A stretch of DNA of 53,472 nucleotides, taken from assembly GCA_900318335.1 (NCBI GenBank), contig ONKF01000018.1, positions 1-53,472 of the forward strand. The letters run 5' to 3'. The first letter of the stretch is position 1, and every line of letters starts with the position of its first letter. The notes beneath the pieces were generated by a model. That model made no database searches and was not told the origin of the DNA. It worked only from the letters and a program-made list of their open reading frames with translations. Both the position numbers and the translations under genes were made by a program. This DNA comes from an uncultured Prevotellaceae bacterium. GTDB taxonomy: Bacteria > Bacteroidota > Bacteroidia > Bacteroidales > Muribaculaceae. Below are positions 8,742 through 17,563 of this stretch, in pieces.

Positions 8742-10730
8742 TCAATCAGGCAGGTTGTCACACTGTGCAATCCATAATCTCGACGAGGCATCGCTGGGCA
8801 TGCGCCAGTCACCACGCGGCGAGAGCGACACGCTACCCACCTTGGGCCCGTCGGGCAGACATGAACGTTTGAATTGTTGGGCAAAGAAACGCTTGCAGAA
8901 GGTGCGCAGCCACTTCTTGATGGTCGCATTGTCATATGTCCCCTCGAAGGCCTTGCGGGCCAGCAGGTAGAGCTTGGCGGGAGTGAAGCCATACCTCAAC
9001 ATATTGAACAGGAAGAAATCGTGTAACTCATATGGTCCCACGATGTCCTCGGTCACCTGCAGGATGGTTCCGTCGCCGGCAGCAGGCGTCAACTCGGGGC
9101 TGATGGGCGTGTCGAGCACATCGATCAGGGTGTCATGAATGGCCTTGCCGCCAGGGGTGCCATCGTTCAGAGATGCCGCAAACCAGCGCACGAGGTGACG
9201 TACAAGGGTCTTGGGGATGCTCACGTTGACGTTATACATCGACATGTGGTCGCCGTTATAGGTCGCCCATCCCAGAGCCAGCTCCGACAAGTCGCCCGTG
9301 CCAAGCACGAGGCCATTCACCTTATTGGAGAAATCCATCAATATCTGGGTGCGCTCACGCGCTTGGCTGTTCTCATAGGTCACGTCGTGGTTCTCGGGGT
9401 CATGACCGATGTCCTTGAAGTGCTGAGTGACAGCTGCAGCGATGCTGATTTCATGGAGTGTCACACCCAACGAGCGGACCATCTCACAGGCATTGGTATA
9501 GGTGCGGTCGGTGGTGCCGAACCCCGGCATCGTGATGGCATGGATGTCCTTGCGGTCACGGCCCATGCGGTCAAACGCACGCACAGCCACCAGCAGTGCA
9601 AGAGTCGAGTCCAATCCGCCCGACACGCCCACGACAATCGTGGGAATGCCCGTGAAGTCCAACCGGCGCATGAGACCTCCCGTCTGGATGGCGATGATTT
9701 CCTCACAGCGCGAGTTCAAGCGGTCATCCTCGGCGGGGACAAAGGGCAGACGGCGCACAGGGCGCAGCAATTCCACTTTCTCGTAATCCAACGGGGGAGC
9801 CACTGACACGCCGACGTGCTCGAACGGCGTGCCGAACTGGACCATGCTGTCGGCAAAGCTGCCGTTGACACGACGCTCGTTCTCGAGAGCGGCGATATCG
9901 ATATCGGCAACAGACATCTGCGGTTGGGTGGTGAAACGCTCACCTTCGGCCAGCATCTTGCCATTCTCGGCAATAACGGCGTTGCCGCCAAAGACGAGGT
10001 CGGTCGTCGATTCACCGTAGCCACAAGAGGCATAAACATAGGCCGCGATGCAGTGGGCGCTCTGGTGCTTGATGAGGTCCATCAAGTAGGTGTGCTTGCC
10101 GATGAGCTCGTTGCTTGCCGACAGGTTTACAATCACATTGGCACCGTTGACGGCTGCGATGCTGCTGGGCGGAGCAGGAACCCACAGGTCTTCACATATC
10201 TCGACCGCCACCCGTGCACGGCCTGCCTCAAATATCATGTGGGTGCCGAATGGAACTTCCTCGCCCCCTACCATGATTGAGCTCTTGCCGGCGATAGCGG
10301 TGATGTTGCTCGTGGTGAACCAGCGTTTCTCGTAAAACTCCTTATAGTTGGGGATATAGGTCTTGGGTACCACCCACATCTCGCCGTGATTGATGACCAC
10401 AGCACAGTTGAACAGATGTCCACTGCAACGCAGGGGCGCTCCCACCACAGCCATCACGGGCGTATCCTTGTAACGGTCGCATAGCGTGAGCAGCGCCTGT
10501 TCGGCAGCGTCAAGCAGCAACTCGTTGCCAAATAAATCGGCACACGTGTAGCCTGTCACACACAATTCGGGCAGCGCCACAATGTGAGCACCCGCCTCGA
10601 CAGCCTTGTCAATACCCTCGATGAGGTGTGTCAAGTTGCCCTCAACGTCAGCTACATTAACCTCAGGCACAACGGCTGCCACACGCACCAGGCCATAGTC
10701 GGCCACAACCTTGTTTTTGTCTTTTGCCAT
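8742..10730 (-). CDS. nadE: Glutamine-dependent NAD+ synthetase NadE
   Basis: 662 residues from the ATG at 10730. It makes NAD from deamido-NAD, ATP and glutamine-derived ammonia in the cytoplasm. An N-terminal nitrilase/amidase domain (about 15-300) carries the triad E55 (LPELCVTGY), K123 (VPKTYIPNY) and C179 (EICEDLW). The C-terminal synthetase domain has the ATP-pyrophosphatase P-loop SGGLDS at 370-375 and the NKVNGLVLGTGDLSE motif. A longer frame reaches back to a TTG at 10766, but that lies inside the -7 promoter element at 10764-10771, so the ATG is preferred. Confidence 0.96.
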   Translation of the reverse strand: MAKDKNKVVADYGLVRVAAVVPEVNVADVEGNLTHLIEGIDKAVEAGAHIVALPELCVTGYTCADLFGNELLLDAAEQALLTLCDRYKDTPVMAVVGAPLRCSGHLFNCAVVINHGEMWVVPKTYIPNYKEFYEKRWFTTSNITAIAGKSSIMVGGEEVPFGTHMIFEAGRARVAVEICEDLWVPAPPSSIAAVNGANVIVNLSASNELIGKHTYLMDLIKHQSAHCIAAYVYASCGYGESTTDLVFGGNAVIAENGKMLAEGERFTTQPQMSVADIDIAALENERRVNGSFADSMVQFGTPFEHVGVSVAPPLDYEKVELLRPVRRLPFVPAEDDRLNSRCEEIIAIQTGGLMRRLDFTGIPTIVVGVSGGLDSTLALLVAVRAFDRMGRDRKDIHAITMPGFGTTDRTYTNACEMVRSLGVTLHEISIAAAVTQHFKDIGHDPENHDVTYENSQARERTQILMDFSNKVNGLVLGTGDLSELALGWATYNGDHMSMYNVNVSIPKTLVRHLVRWFAASLNDGTPGGKAIHDTLIDVLDTPISPELTPAAGDGTILQVTEDIVGPYELHDFFLFNMLRYGFTPAKLYLLARKAFEGTYDNATIKKWLRTFCKRFFAQQFKRSCLPDGPKVGSVSLSPRGDWRMPSDASSRLWIAQCDNLPD

Positions 10731-10763
10731 ATCCTCAATTATATTGATAAGCGTTTTAACTTG

Positions 10764-10771
10764 CAAAGTTA
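10764..10771 (-). promoter_or_regulatory. Putative nadE promoter -7 element
   Basis: The minus strand reads TAACTTTG, matching TAnnTTTG, giving a leader of about 30 bases to the nadE ATG at 10730. The -33 region is a weak TTTT-rich match. Confidence 0.6.
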
Positions 10772-10822
10772 CGTATTTTAACTGGAAAACTTGCTATTTT
10801 TAGGCATTTTCACTATAAATTC

Positions 10823-10853
10823 TTGCACAATTCATCTCACTTCTCTAACTTTG
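10823..10853 (+). promoter_or_regulatory. Putative promoter of lipoprotein gene 1
   Basis: TTG at 10823-10825 and TAACTTTG at 10846-10853 are separated by 20 bases, a full match to the Bacteroidota -33/-7 pair. The element is divergent from the nadE promoter. Confidence 0.75.
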
Positions 10854-10881
10854 TACCCTTGAGAAAAACGCCTAAAAACAA

Positions 10882-11349
10882 ATGATTATGAACAAGAAGC
10901 GCTTACTGTTGATGCTGCAACCGCTCTTCATCTCACTGCTGATGATAGGGTCTGCATGCGTCCTCCAGTCCTGTGGCGATGACGAGGAAGTCCTTATTGA
11001 CTATTACTTGAACGTAAGTTCCAAGGAAAGCCTCGGCGTGACCTCCGAGGACGAGTCCCAGGGCACGATGGGCCAACCCAACAGCAACGTCCTCGCCAAC
11101 ACCATCTGGAAGATGAAGAAAGCCCTGCGTGACATCTACCCCGAAGCCACCATCCAGGGCAACGACGTCGAGGTGATGTATTGCGTCGACAAGGTATACA
11201 GTGATTACAAAGCGATGTATGGCCAGCTCGAGCGCAACACGATATGTGTTGTCAAGCTCTTCCGTGTCAAGAAGGTCGACGGCATCATCAGGAGCAGCAC
11301 CACCTTGCAGACGTACCATTTCGGTGCCATCCCACCAGCACAGGAATGA
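10882..11349 (+). CDS. Small surface-type lipoprotein, member 1 of a tandem pair
   Basis: 155 residues. A hydrophobic signal (about 10-28) ends in a lipobox LQSC with C31, followed by the acidic run GDDEE; acidic residues just after the lipid cysteine resemble the export signal that sends Bacteroidota lipoproteins to the cell surface. The mature domain is about 120 residues. It is a paralogue of 11938-12375: both have CGDDE, DYY, a KxA...YPE...GND core, DK-Y-DY, and GII-S-TL-YF near the end. No known family is recognised. ATG at 10888 is an alternative start. It has its own promoter at 10823-10853; a dockerin-like gene follows after 115 bases. Confidence 0.75.
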   Translation: MIMNKKRLLLMLQPLFISLLMIGSACVLQSCGDDEEVLIDYYLNVSSKESLGVTSEDESQGTMGQPNSNVLANTIWKMKKALRDIYPEATIQGNDVEVMYCVDKVYSDYKAMYGQLERNTICVVKLFRVKKVDGIIRSSTTLQTYHFGAIPPAQE

Positions 11350-11381
11350 CGCTTGCCTGTCAAATAAATGTCAATTCTTTC

Positions 11382-11412
11382 TTGCAAATGTGATTTTCAT
11401 GAATTACCTTTG
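11382..11412 (+). promoter_or_regulatory. Putative promoter of dockerin-like gene
   Basis: TTG at 11382-11384 and TACCTTTG at 11405-11412, 20 bases apart. The element lies within the 115-base spacer, so the small gene at 11465 can be transcribed on its own. Confidence 0.72.
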
Positions 11413-11464
11413 CATGTGGAAAACGATTAATTAGAATTTTAACAATCAAAAAACAATAAACGAT

Positions 11465-11809
11465 ATGAAGAAGATTTTTACTCTGTTATTTTGTGCTATC
11501 GCATTATCGTTCACGGCCAGTGCCGATGACCTTGTTTCCGAGTGCATGAACACACTGTTGAGTGGCAATGGCACCAGGCTCATGGCTACCAATGTGAATG
11601 CCCAGCTTGACGCCAATCAGGACGGCGTCATCTCGATTGCCGATGTGGCCGCCCTCATCGACATGAAGCTCGAGCAGGAGAATGTCAACCGCGCCCCCAG
11701 GAATACTGATGTTGAGTCCCTCATCAATGACATCATCTCCAACGATCAGCCCAAGGCCAACATCGATGATGTGAACGAAGTCATCGAGCACAACCTGAAA
11801 AAGAAATAA
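11465..11809 (+). CDS. Small secreted dockerin-like protein
   Basis: 114 residues with a signal peptide (1-20, ending SFTASA). Residues 45-68 hold a dockerin-type calcium loop followed by a helix: LDANQDGVISIADVAALI, with ligand positions D49, N51, D53 and D60. A second, degenerate unit is seen at about 93-110 (PKANIDDVNEVIEHNL), which keeps the helix but not the loop ligands. Dockerins bind cohesins or fold as compact calcium modules at the ends of exported enzymes; a protein made almost only of one is unusual. No cohesin is seen nearby. It sits between the two paralogous lipoproteins, which may be its partners (inference). Confidence 0.78.
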   Translation: MKKIFTLLFCAIALSFTASADDLVSECMNTLLSGNGTRLMATNVNAQLDANQDGVISIADVAALIDMKLEQENVNRAPRNTDVESLINDIISNDQPKANIDDVNEVIEHNLKKK

Positions 11810-11937
11810 ACGCATCCTGCCCAACGATGGCACGGCAAACTGCAAGGGCACATTCACGGCAGCGGTAAAGCACTGCGCGTGATGTGTTATTGCAGTTTGT
11901 TGTTTGCTGTTGCGGCATGGACAAACACGACAAAACG

Positions 11938-12375
11938 ATGAAGAGATTGACTAAACAGACAGGCGCCTGGTGCATCGTGGTGTTGTCATTACTGATGGCT
12001 GCTTTTTTGACCTCATGCGGTGATGACGAGCCGGCAAACGGTGTAGTTGACTATTATATCGAGGTCGAAGAGCAGTTCCTCGTGAACGGTTCGACTGATG
12101 GCACGTCGCGATATGACAACCCCATCAACCTGATGAAAGATGCCATCACTAAAGCCTACCCGGAGAAGACCGAGAAAGGCAACGACAAGGCCGTGATCGA
12201 CGCATGCGACAAGGCCTATGAGGACTACGTGAAACTCTATGAGGGCGACTTGCGAGACGAGAACCTGACAGCCCTAATCCACCTCAAGCGAGCCGTCCGT
12301 CGGGGAGGCATCATCAAGGAGAGCGAGACGTTGAAGAGCTATCAGTTCAACATCAATTCTCACGAGCCAGAATAA
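11938..12375 (+). CDS. Small surface-type lipoprotein, member 2 of a tandem pair
   Basis: 145 residues from ATG at 11938, chosen because it puts a normal signal (KR-rich start, hydrophobic VVLSLLMAAFL) before the lipobox LTSC with C27; ATG at 11917 is possible. After the cysteine comes GDDE, again a likely surface-export signal. The mature part aligns with 10882-11349 (VDYYIEV, NLMKDAITKAYPEKTEKGND, CDKAYEDYVKLY, GGIIKESETLKSYQF). Function unknown. The gene ends about 100 bases before the convergent DUF1232 gene. Confidence 0.75.
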   Translation: MKRLTKQTGAWCIVVLSLLMAAFLTSCGDDEPANGVVDYYIEVEEQFLVNGSTDGTSRYDNPINLMKDAITKAYPEKTEKGNDKAVIDACDKAYEDYVKLYEGDLRDENLTALIHLKRAVRRGGIIKESETLKSYQFNINSHEPE

Positions 12376-12422
12376 ACATCCCCCTTACAACAATGATGTG
12401 TCATTAGCCTCTCGGTTTTTAA

Positions 12423-12438
12423 TCGGCCTAACGGCCGA
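12423..12438. terminator. Possible hairpin between convergent genes
   Basis: TCGGCC and GGCCGA pair around TAAC; an alternative TCTCGG/CCGAGA pairing overlaps it. It lies between the plus-strand lipoprotein and the minus-strand DUF1232 gene. There is no clear T-run on either side, so terminator function is uncertain. Confidence 0.35.
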
Positions 12439-12479
12439 GACATAATAACCGATTAGAGTTATGACACATTTCTGTATTG

Positions 12480-12779
12480 TTACTGGATAAAGGCCAACAT
12501 GATGACCCAACAGAGGGCCAGCAGGGCGAACAGTGATGACAGCATGTAGAGCTGACGGCGGATGTAGCGGCGCTCTGGACGCTGGAAACTGCCGTGGGCA
12601 AACGTGAAAGCTGCCATGAACACCATGAAATCATCCACATAGCCCACGATGCCCTTACCATCAAAGTCCCCGCCCCAGATGATATAAGCAATAGCTGCCA
12701 AAACGAGAATGACACCCAACGCGCGGCACAATTTCATGCCAGTGCTAACCTCTTGTTTCTCTTGATTCTTCTTTTCCAT
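12480..12779 (-). CDS. Small membrane protein, DUF1232/YkvA-like
   Basis: 99 residues. A first membrane segment (about 17-36, ALGVILVLAAIAYIIWGG), then the stretch GGDFDGKGIVGYVDDFMVFMAAF, which resembles the IPD...G..DD core of DUF1232 (YkvA), and a second membrane segment near the C-terminus (LSSLFALLALCWVIMLAFI). Role unknown. It follows tex by 41 bases on the same strand and is probably the last gene of that transcript. Confidence 0.6.
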   Translation of the reverse strand: MEKKNQEKQEVSTGMKLCRALGVILVLAAIAYIIWGGDFDGKGIVGYVDDFMVFMAAFTFAHGSFQRPERRYIRRQLYMLSSLFALLALCWVIMLAFIQ

Positions 12780-12820
12780 ATTTGATCTTATTTTTCAATT
12801 CCTGATAGTTGGTTCTGTGC

Positions 12821-14959
12821 CTATTTGGGCTGGTCAATACCCTTCATCGAGAGGGCAATGCGGCCACGCTCCATGTCGATGCCGCTGACGATGACACGCA
12901 CGTGCTGATGCACATGGACCTGCTTGGCAGGAGGCAAGCCACGCTTGGGCATCTGGGACACGTGAACGAGGCCGTCCTTGTGGATTCCCAGGTCAACGAA
13001 GGCGCCAAACTGGGTCACATTGGTCACAATACCGTTCAGTTCCATACCCTCACGTAAATCCTTGATATCGTTGACATTGTCGTCAAACTCCCATACTTGG
13101 ACGGTCGAACGCGGGTCACGCCCGGGTTTCTCCAGCTCGCTCATGATGTCGCGCAAGGTAGGTTCGCCGACATCCTGGGAGAGGTAGCGTTGCGGGTCAA
13201 TCTTGTCGCGCTGGGCCTTGTCCTGGATTAGGTCGGCAATGCTGCAGCCACAGTCCCGTGCCATCTGCTGCACCAGGGCATAGCGCTCGGGATGCACCGC
13301 ACTGTTGTCCAGCGGGTTGTCACTCTCGGGGACACGCAGGAAACCTGCTGCCTGTTCAAATGTCTTGGGACCCAACTTGGGCACTTTCAACAGCTGCTGG
13401 CGAGAGGTGAAATGACCGTTAGCCGCACGGTAATCAACGATATTTTGGGCCAGAGTGGGACCCAAGCCGGCAATATAGGTCAGCAGTTCCTTGGAGGCTG
13501 TGTTGACGTTGACGCCAACGCTGTTCACGCAACTCTGTACGGTGAAATCAAGCGCTTCCTTGAGTTTCGTCTGGTCCACATCGTGCTGATACTGGCCCAC
13601 ACCGATAGACTTTGGATCAATCTTCACCAGTTCGGCCAGTGGGTCGAGTAAACGTCGACCGATTGATACGGCTCCACGCACGGTCACGTCCTTGTCGGGA
13701 AACTCGTCACGGGCAATCTTACTGGCACTGTAGATGGACGCGCCGTTCTCGCTCACGACAAACACGTCGATGGGACGACGGTAGCGGATGCGCTTCAGGA
13801 AACGTTCGGTCTCACGGCTTGCCGTACCGTTGCCCAAGGCGATAGCGTCGATCTTATAGGACTCGGTGAGGTTATGTATTTTCTTGGTTGAGCCCTCGAT
13901 GTCGTTGTGAGGAGCGGTGGGGTAAATCACATCATTGTGCAACAGGTTGCCCTGCTCGTCCAGACAGACGACCTTACAGCCCGTGCGGAAACCAGGGTCA
14001 ACAGCCAACACGCGCTTGTGGCCCAATGGCGGGGCGAACAACAACTGACGCACATTCTGGGCAAAAGTATCGATGGCCTCGTCATCGGCTTTTTCCTTGG
14101 CAGCAGCGGCAAATTCGGTCTCAATCGAGGGCTTGATCAGTCGCTTGAAGCTGTCCTCGGCAGCCTCCTCGACCAGTTGAGAGGCCTCGCTGTTACCCTT
14201 GACGACAATGCGCGCAATATTGTCGAGGGTGCGGTCATCATTGATCTCGATACCCACCTTGAGGAAACCTTCTTTCTCGCCACGGCGGATAGCAAGCAGC
14301 TGGTGGGAGGAAATGCGCTTGAGCGGAGCCGAGAACTCATAGTAGTTCTCATAGTTGCGGCCCTCGATTTCCTTGCCCTTGACGAAGTGGGACACAAGCC
14401 GCGCGTCATACTTGAAACCGCGTCTGACGGCGTTACGCACCGCCTCGTTCTCACTCACCCACTCGGCAATGATGTCCTGGGCGCCAGCAATAGCGGCATC
14501 GGCGTCAGGCACCTTGTCACCGTCAACAAACTGGCGAGCACGTCCCTCAATATCGCCACCATGCTGCGACATGATGATCTTGGCGAGCGGCTCAAGGCCC
14601 AGTTGCCTGGCAGCCTCGGCACGCGTCTTACGCTTGGGTTTATAGGGCAGATAGATATCCTCGAGGGTTGTGGCATCCCAGCAGTTGTTGATGCGGTCGG
14701 CCAGTTCGGGAGTGAGCTTGTCCTGTGCCTCGATGGTCTTGAGGATGGTGGCACGGCGCTTCTCCAATTCACGGTAATAGCGCAGCCGCTGGTCAATGGA
14801 CTGGATAGAAAGTTCGTCGAGGTCACCTGTTGCCTCCTTGCGGTAACGGCTGATAAACGGGATGGTTGCGCCGTCATCAAGAAGATTGACGGTGCCTGCC
14901 ACTTGATTGATGGGGATATTGAGCTCTTGGGAAATGAGCGTCGAGAGTTGAGTTGCCAT
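12821..14959 (-). CDS. tex: Tex-family RNA-binding transcription accessory protein
   Basis: 712 residues, typical for Tex. Expected order is seen: the N-terminal Tex domain with ATIPFISRYRKEATGDLDE (about 30-48) and EDIYLPYKPKRKTRAEAA; a YqgF-like RNase-H fold starting at VLAVDPGFRTGCK; a helix-hairpin-helix region (NTASKELLTYIAGLGPTLA); and a C-terminal S1 RNA-binding domain (about 640-708, GIVTNVTQFGAFVDLGIHKDGLVHVS). Tex is a nucleic-acid-binding cytoplasmic protein linked to transcription and stress tolerance. A heptamer repeat array fills the spacer on its 5' side. Confidence 0.95.
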   Translation of the reverse strand: MATQLSTLISQELNIPINQVAGTVNLLDDGATIPFISRYRKEATGDLDELSIQSIDQRLRYYRELEKRRATILKTIEAQDKLTPELADRINNCWDATTLEDIYLPYKPKRKTRAEAARQLGLEPLAKIIMSQHGGDIEGRARQFVDGDKVPDADAAIAGAQDIIAEWVSENEAVRNAVRRGFKYDARLVSHFVKGKEIEGRNYENYYEFSAPLKRISSHQLLAIRRGEKEGFLKVGIEINDDRTLDNIARIVVKGNSEASQLVEEAAEDSFKRLIKPSIETEFAAAAKEKADDEAIDTFAQNVRQLLFAPPLGHKRVLAVDPGFRTGCKVVCLDEQGNLLHNDVIYPTAPHNDIEGSTKKIHNLTESYKIDAIALGNGTASRETERFLKRIRYRRPIDVFVVSENGASIYSASKIARDEFPDKDVTVRGAVSIGRRLLDPLAELVKIDPKSIGVGQYQHDVDQTKLKEALDFTVQSCVNSVGVNVNTASKELLTYIAGLGPTLAQNIVDYRAANGHFTSRQQLLKVPKLGPKTFEQAAGFLRVPESDNPLDNSAVHPERYALVQQMARDCGCSIADLIQDKAQRDKIDPQRYLSQDVGEPTLRDIMSELEKPGRDPRSTVQVWEFDDNVNDIKDLREGMELNGIVTNVTQFGAFVDLGIHKDGLVHVSQMPKRGLPPAKQVHVHQHVRVIVSGIDMERGRIALSMKGIDQPK

Positions 14960-14965
14960 AGGGAA

Positions 14966-14993
14966 AATTAGGAATTGGGAATTGAGAATACTG
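14966..14993. repeat. Heptamer-phased intercistronic array (4 units)
   Basis: Four consecutive 7-base units beginning with AAT (AATTAGG, AATTGGG, then AATTGAG and AATACTG) between the metallophosphoesterase stop (15012) and the tex start (14959). One of several spacer arrays with a period of seven. Confidence 0.65.
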
Positions 14994-15011
14994 CGGATTC
15001 CAATCTTGAAA

Positions 15012-16187
15012 CTATGATTTTTTCTTCAGTGTGATGACTGTAATCTCGGGGGTGGCGCCAATGCGCATGGGTGGGCCCACCATGCCCGTTCCGATGTTGA
15101 CATACAGCCAACGGCCGCCCTCGTTGTATGCCCCACCCCATTCAGGATAATGCATACTTGCCGGAGACCAGCGCCAGTCGCCCAACTTGATCATGAACTG
15201 CCAGGCATGGGTATGTCCTGCGAGCATCAGGTCGATATTGCTGTTGGTCAAGGTGTTGGCACGCCAGGCATAAGGGTTGTGCTGCAACTGGATCTTGAAG
15301 TTCTGGTCATTCAAGCCGCCATAGGCCCGCACGAGGCTGCCCCGTTTCTCTCCCACCCGGTCACCGAAATTCTCGGTCCCGATGAGCACCAGCTGGGCAT
15401 CGCCACGCTTGATGAGGGCATAGTCATCGTTGAGCAATCGCCATCCCGCTTCGGTTTGCAGGTCGCACAAGGCCTTACGGTCGGCAAGCTTGGCCTGTTC
15501 ATCGTCCCATGTCACGTAATTGTCGTAGTCATGGTTACCCAGCACCGAGAATACCCCATCGGGGGCATGGAGCGAGGCCAGTAGGTCGCGGTAGGGCAAA
15601 GCCTCGCTGGTCTCACGGCTCACCAGGTCGCCAGTGAAGCAGATCATGTCGGGATGCAGGCTATTGATGGTCTTGATCTGTCTCTCGACTATGGCCCTGC
15701 GGCCGCCATAAGTGCCCAAATGGGCATCGCTCCATTGCACGATGCGATAGCCGTCGAAGACCTGAGGCAAGCGCTCAAACTCCAATTCCACCTCACGCAC
15801 CTCGAGCGTGCCTGGTGTGACGATTGCACCCCACCACATCACGCCGAACACCAGTGCCGCTACCACAAACGCGCACAAGGCTGCCCAGCGGCGCTTGGCC
15901 CAACGCCCGATGCCATAGACCAGCATGCCTATCGCCTTGGGGGCCACAATGGCAAAGAATGTGTAAAGCATGTACTGGCAGGTGACGAAGGTAGCATTAG
16001 AGAGCGAAGCCTTGGACATGGGCAACACACCGAGTGCGATGACCAAGCCACCCGACAAGAGAGCCAACAGCGCGTTAAAACGCATGGCCCAGCGGTAGCC
16101 GTTGCGGCTCAAGCGACGGCAGATATAAATGTCTATGGCGATGCAGAGCACCGCCATGACAATGAGTCCGACCCAGTTAATCTTCAT
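15012..16187 (-). CDS. Membrane-anchored metallophosphoesterase (YkuE/YaeI-like)
   Basis: 391 residues. About four N-terminal membrane segments (5-25, 37-57, 68-90, 101-122) are followed by an extracytoplasmic calcineurin-like phosphoesterase domain. Dinuclear metal motifs are complete: D154/H156 in SDAHLGTYGG, GD at 186-187, GNHD at 217-220, and LAGHTHAWQF near residue 330. Relatives act on cell-envelope lipids such as UDP-diacylglucosamine or on phosphodiesters; the substrate here is not determined. Lies 46 bases downstream of the acyltransferase gene and 52 upstream of tex. Confidence 0.9.
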   Translation of the reverse strand: MKINWVGLIVMAVLCIAIDIYICRRLSRNGYRWAMRFNALLALLSGGLVIALGVLPMSKASLSNATFVTCQYMLYTFFAIVAPKAIGMLVYGIGRWAKRRWAALCAFVVAALVFGVMWWGAIVTPGTLEVREVELEFERLPQVFDGYRIVQWSDAHLGTYGGRRAIVERQIKTINSLHPDMICFTGDLVSRETSEALPYRDLLASLHAPDGVFSVLGNHDYDNYVTWDDEQAKLADRKALCDLQTEAGWRLLNDDYALIKRGDAQLVLIGTENFGDRVGEKRGSLVRAYGGLNDQNFKIQLQHNPYAWRANTLTNSNIDLMLAGHTHAWQFMIKLGDWRWSPASMHYPEWGGAYNEGGRWLYVNIGTGMVGPPMRIGATPEITVITLKKKS

Positions 16188-16233
16188 CTGTTTTTAACCT
16201 GTATGAATACAGATGCCAGCTCTTGGCACCAAA

Positions 16234-17415
16234 CTACTTGATGGCTTCAAGATAGTTGGAAAGGGGGTTGCTGTACATCTGCAACATCTTGTTGTACATG
16301 TAGAAACGGTCCGCCTCGCTCAACTTGATACCCTCGGTCTTGTCAATCTGGCTGGAGAGGTACTGTTCAAATGCCTCACGTTCCTCCTGACTGTACTTGT
16401 CGGCAAAATGCTTGTCGTCGTACAGGATGTCGTGGGCGATGTAGTTGGTCTTGAAGATCTTGTAGTTCTGATGGATGGCATGGTCGATGATGGCGCACAC
16501 TCGGTCCACCTCCAGGAACTTGTCCAGACCCTCGGGAATCTTGTCCAGTTCCTCGTTGATACAGGGTGAGAAGGCATAGTGCACTTCTCCCTTGTGACCG
16601 ATAATGCCCGTCTTCATGCTGATGAGGTCATCCTCGGGTGCCTTGCGCCAGTTGGGATTCTTACTCTTGCAGAGGAACTCTTTGGCCTTGAGGTAATCGT
16701 TGGGATCATACTCATAGCTCAGTGAGATGGGAGCGATGTTAAGCTCCTTAAGGCTCTCGATGAATGACTTGTCACGGTTGCCGTAGGCGAGCATCTTGAT
16801 CAGGCTCTCCTGTGTGCGGTCGTTACTGTCCTTGCAACGTCCCTCACGCTGTGCAATCCACAGCGATGCATGCTTCTGCTGCACGGCAAAGTGCATATAG
16901 CCCGACAGCTGCACAGCGGCGGTCAACGTCTGAATGCGGCCCAGGTTGCGCTTCACGATAAAGCTCTTGTTCAAACGCACCAACTTGGTAATCCAGTCAT
17001 AGATGAGCAGGTTATTGCCGATGGCAATCTCGCACGCGTCACGACCGCCCCTGATGAGCAGGTAGCTGAGTTGTGCCGAGTCGAGTACGATGTCGCGGTG
17101 GTTGGTGACAAAGGTGTAAGGCATTTCTTTGTCCAGGTTCTCGAGGCCACTTACGGTGAGCGAGGTACCAGTCTTGGCCATCAGGCCTTCCATAAAGGGC
17201 CTCATCACCTTGACCTGGAACTCGTGCTTGGAGTTGAGGCCAAGCAACACGTTCTTCAACTGTGAGTACTTGTAGTTGGGCAAAGCCATGGCCACAATCT
17301 TCTGGAATCCAGGTTCTTGCACCAAGATAGTCATTGCGGTTTGGAAATCCTTGTCAGGAATCGGGCAAATGTCCTGATATTCCACTGGAATGGGTATGTT
17401 CTCGTTCTCTATCAT
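16234..17415 (-). CDS. 1-acylglycerol-3-phosphate acyltransferase-like (LPLAT) protein
   Basis: 393 residues, longer than simple PlsC. The acyltransferase block is NHRDIVLDS (H106, D112), an HX5D spacing instead of the common HX4D, followed by FIVKRN and the EGRCKDSNDRTQ block, an EGxR-type substrate motif. It likely acylates a phospholipid precursor or another polar head group at the inner membrane, but no clear membrane helix is visible. An approximately 60-residue C-terminal extension (VDRVCAIIDHAIHQNY onward) has no recognised motif. A -7 element lies 70 bases upstream. Confidence 0.82.
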   Translation of the reverse strand: MIENENIPIPVEYQDICPIPDKDFQTAMTILVQEPGFQKIVAMALPNYKYSQLKNVLLGLNSKHEFQVKVMRPFMEGLMAKTGTSLTVSGLENLDKEMPYTFVTNHRDIVLDSAQLSYLLIRGGRDACEIAIGNNLLIYDWITKLVRLNKSFIVKRNLGRIQTLTAAVQLSGYMHFAVQQKHASLWIAQREGRCKDSNDRTQESLIKMLAYGNRDKSFIESLKELNIAPISLSYEYDPNDYLKAKEFLCKSKNPNWRKAPEDDLISMKTGIIGHKGEVHYAFSPCINEELDKIPEGLDKFLEVDRVCAIIDHAIHQNYKIFKTNYIAHDILYDDKHFADKYSQEEREAFEQYLSSQIDKTEGIKLSEADRFYMYNKMLQMYSNPLSNYLEAIK

Positions 17416-17484
17416 AGTGGTTTGATTGATTTAGTGGAGACGCCTCGACGTCCCTCGGTTTATTGTCAATTCTTCTTCAAACCA

Positions 17485-17492
17485 CAAAGATA
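17485..17492 (-). promoter_or_regulatory. Putative promoter -7 element of acyltransferase gene
   Basis: The minus strand reads TATCTTTG (TAnnTTTG), 70 bases before the ATG at 17415. No TTG at the -33 distance; a T-run is there instead. Confidence 0.55.
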
Positions 17493-17563
17493 GTCATTTT
17501 CTTGTAAAAATGTGGTGCTCGTTCACATTTTCACCTTTTTTTGTACAAACGACTGATAACAGT

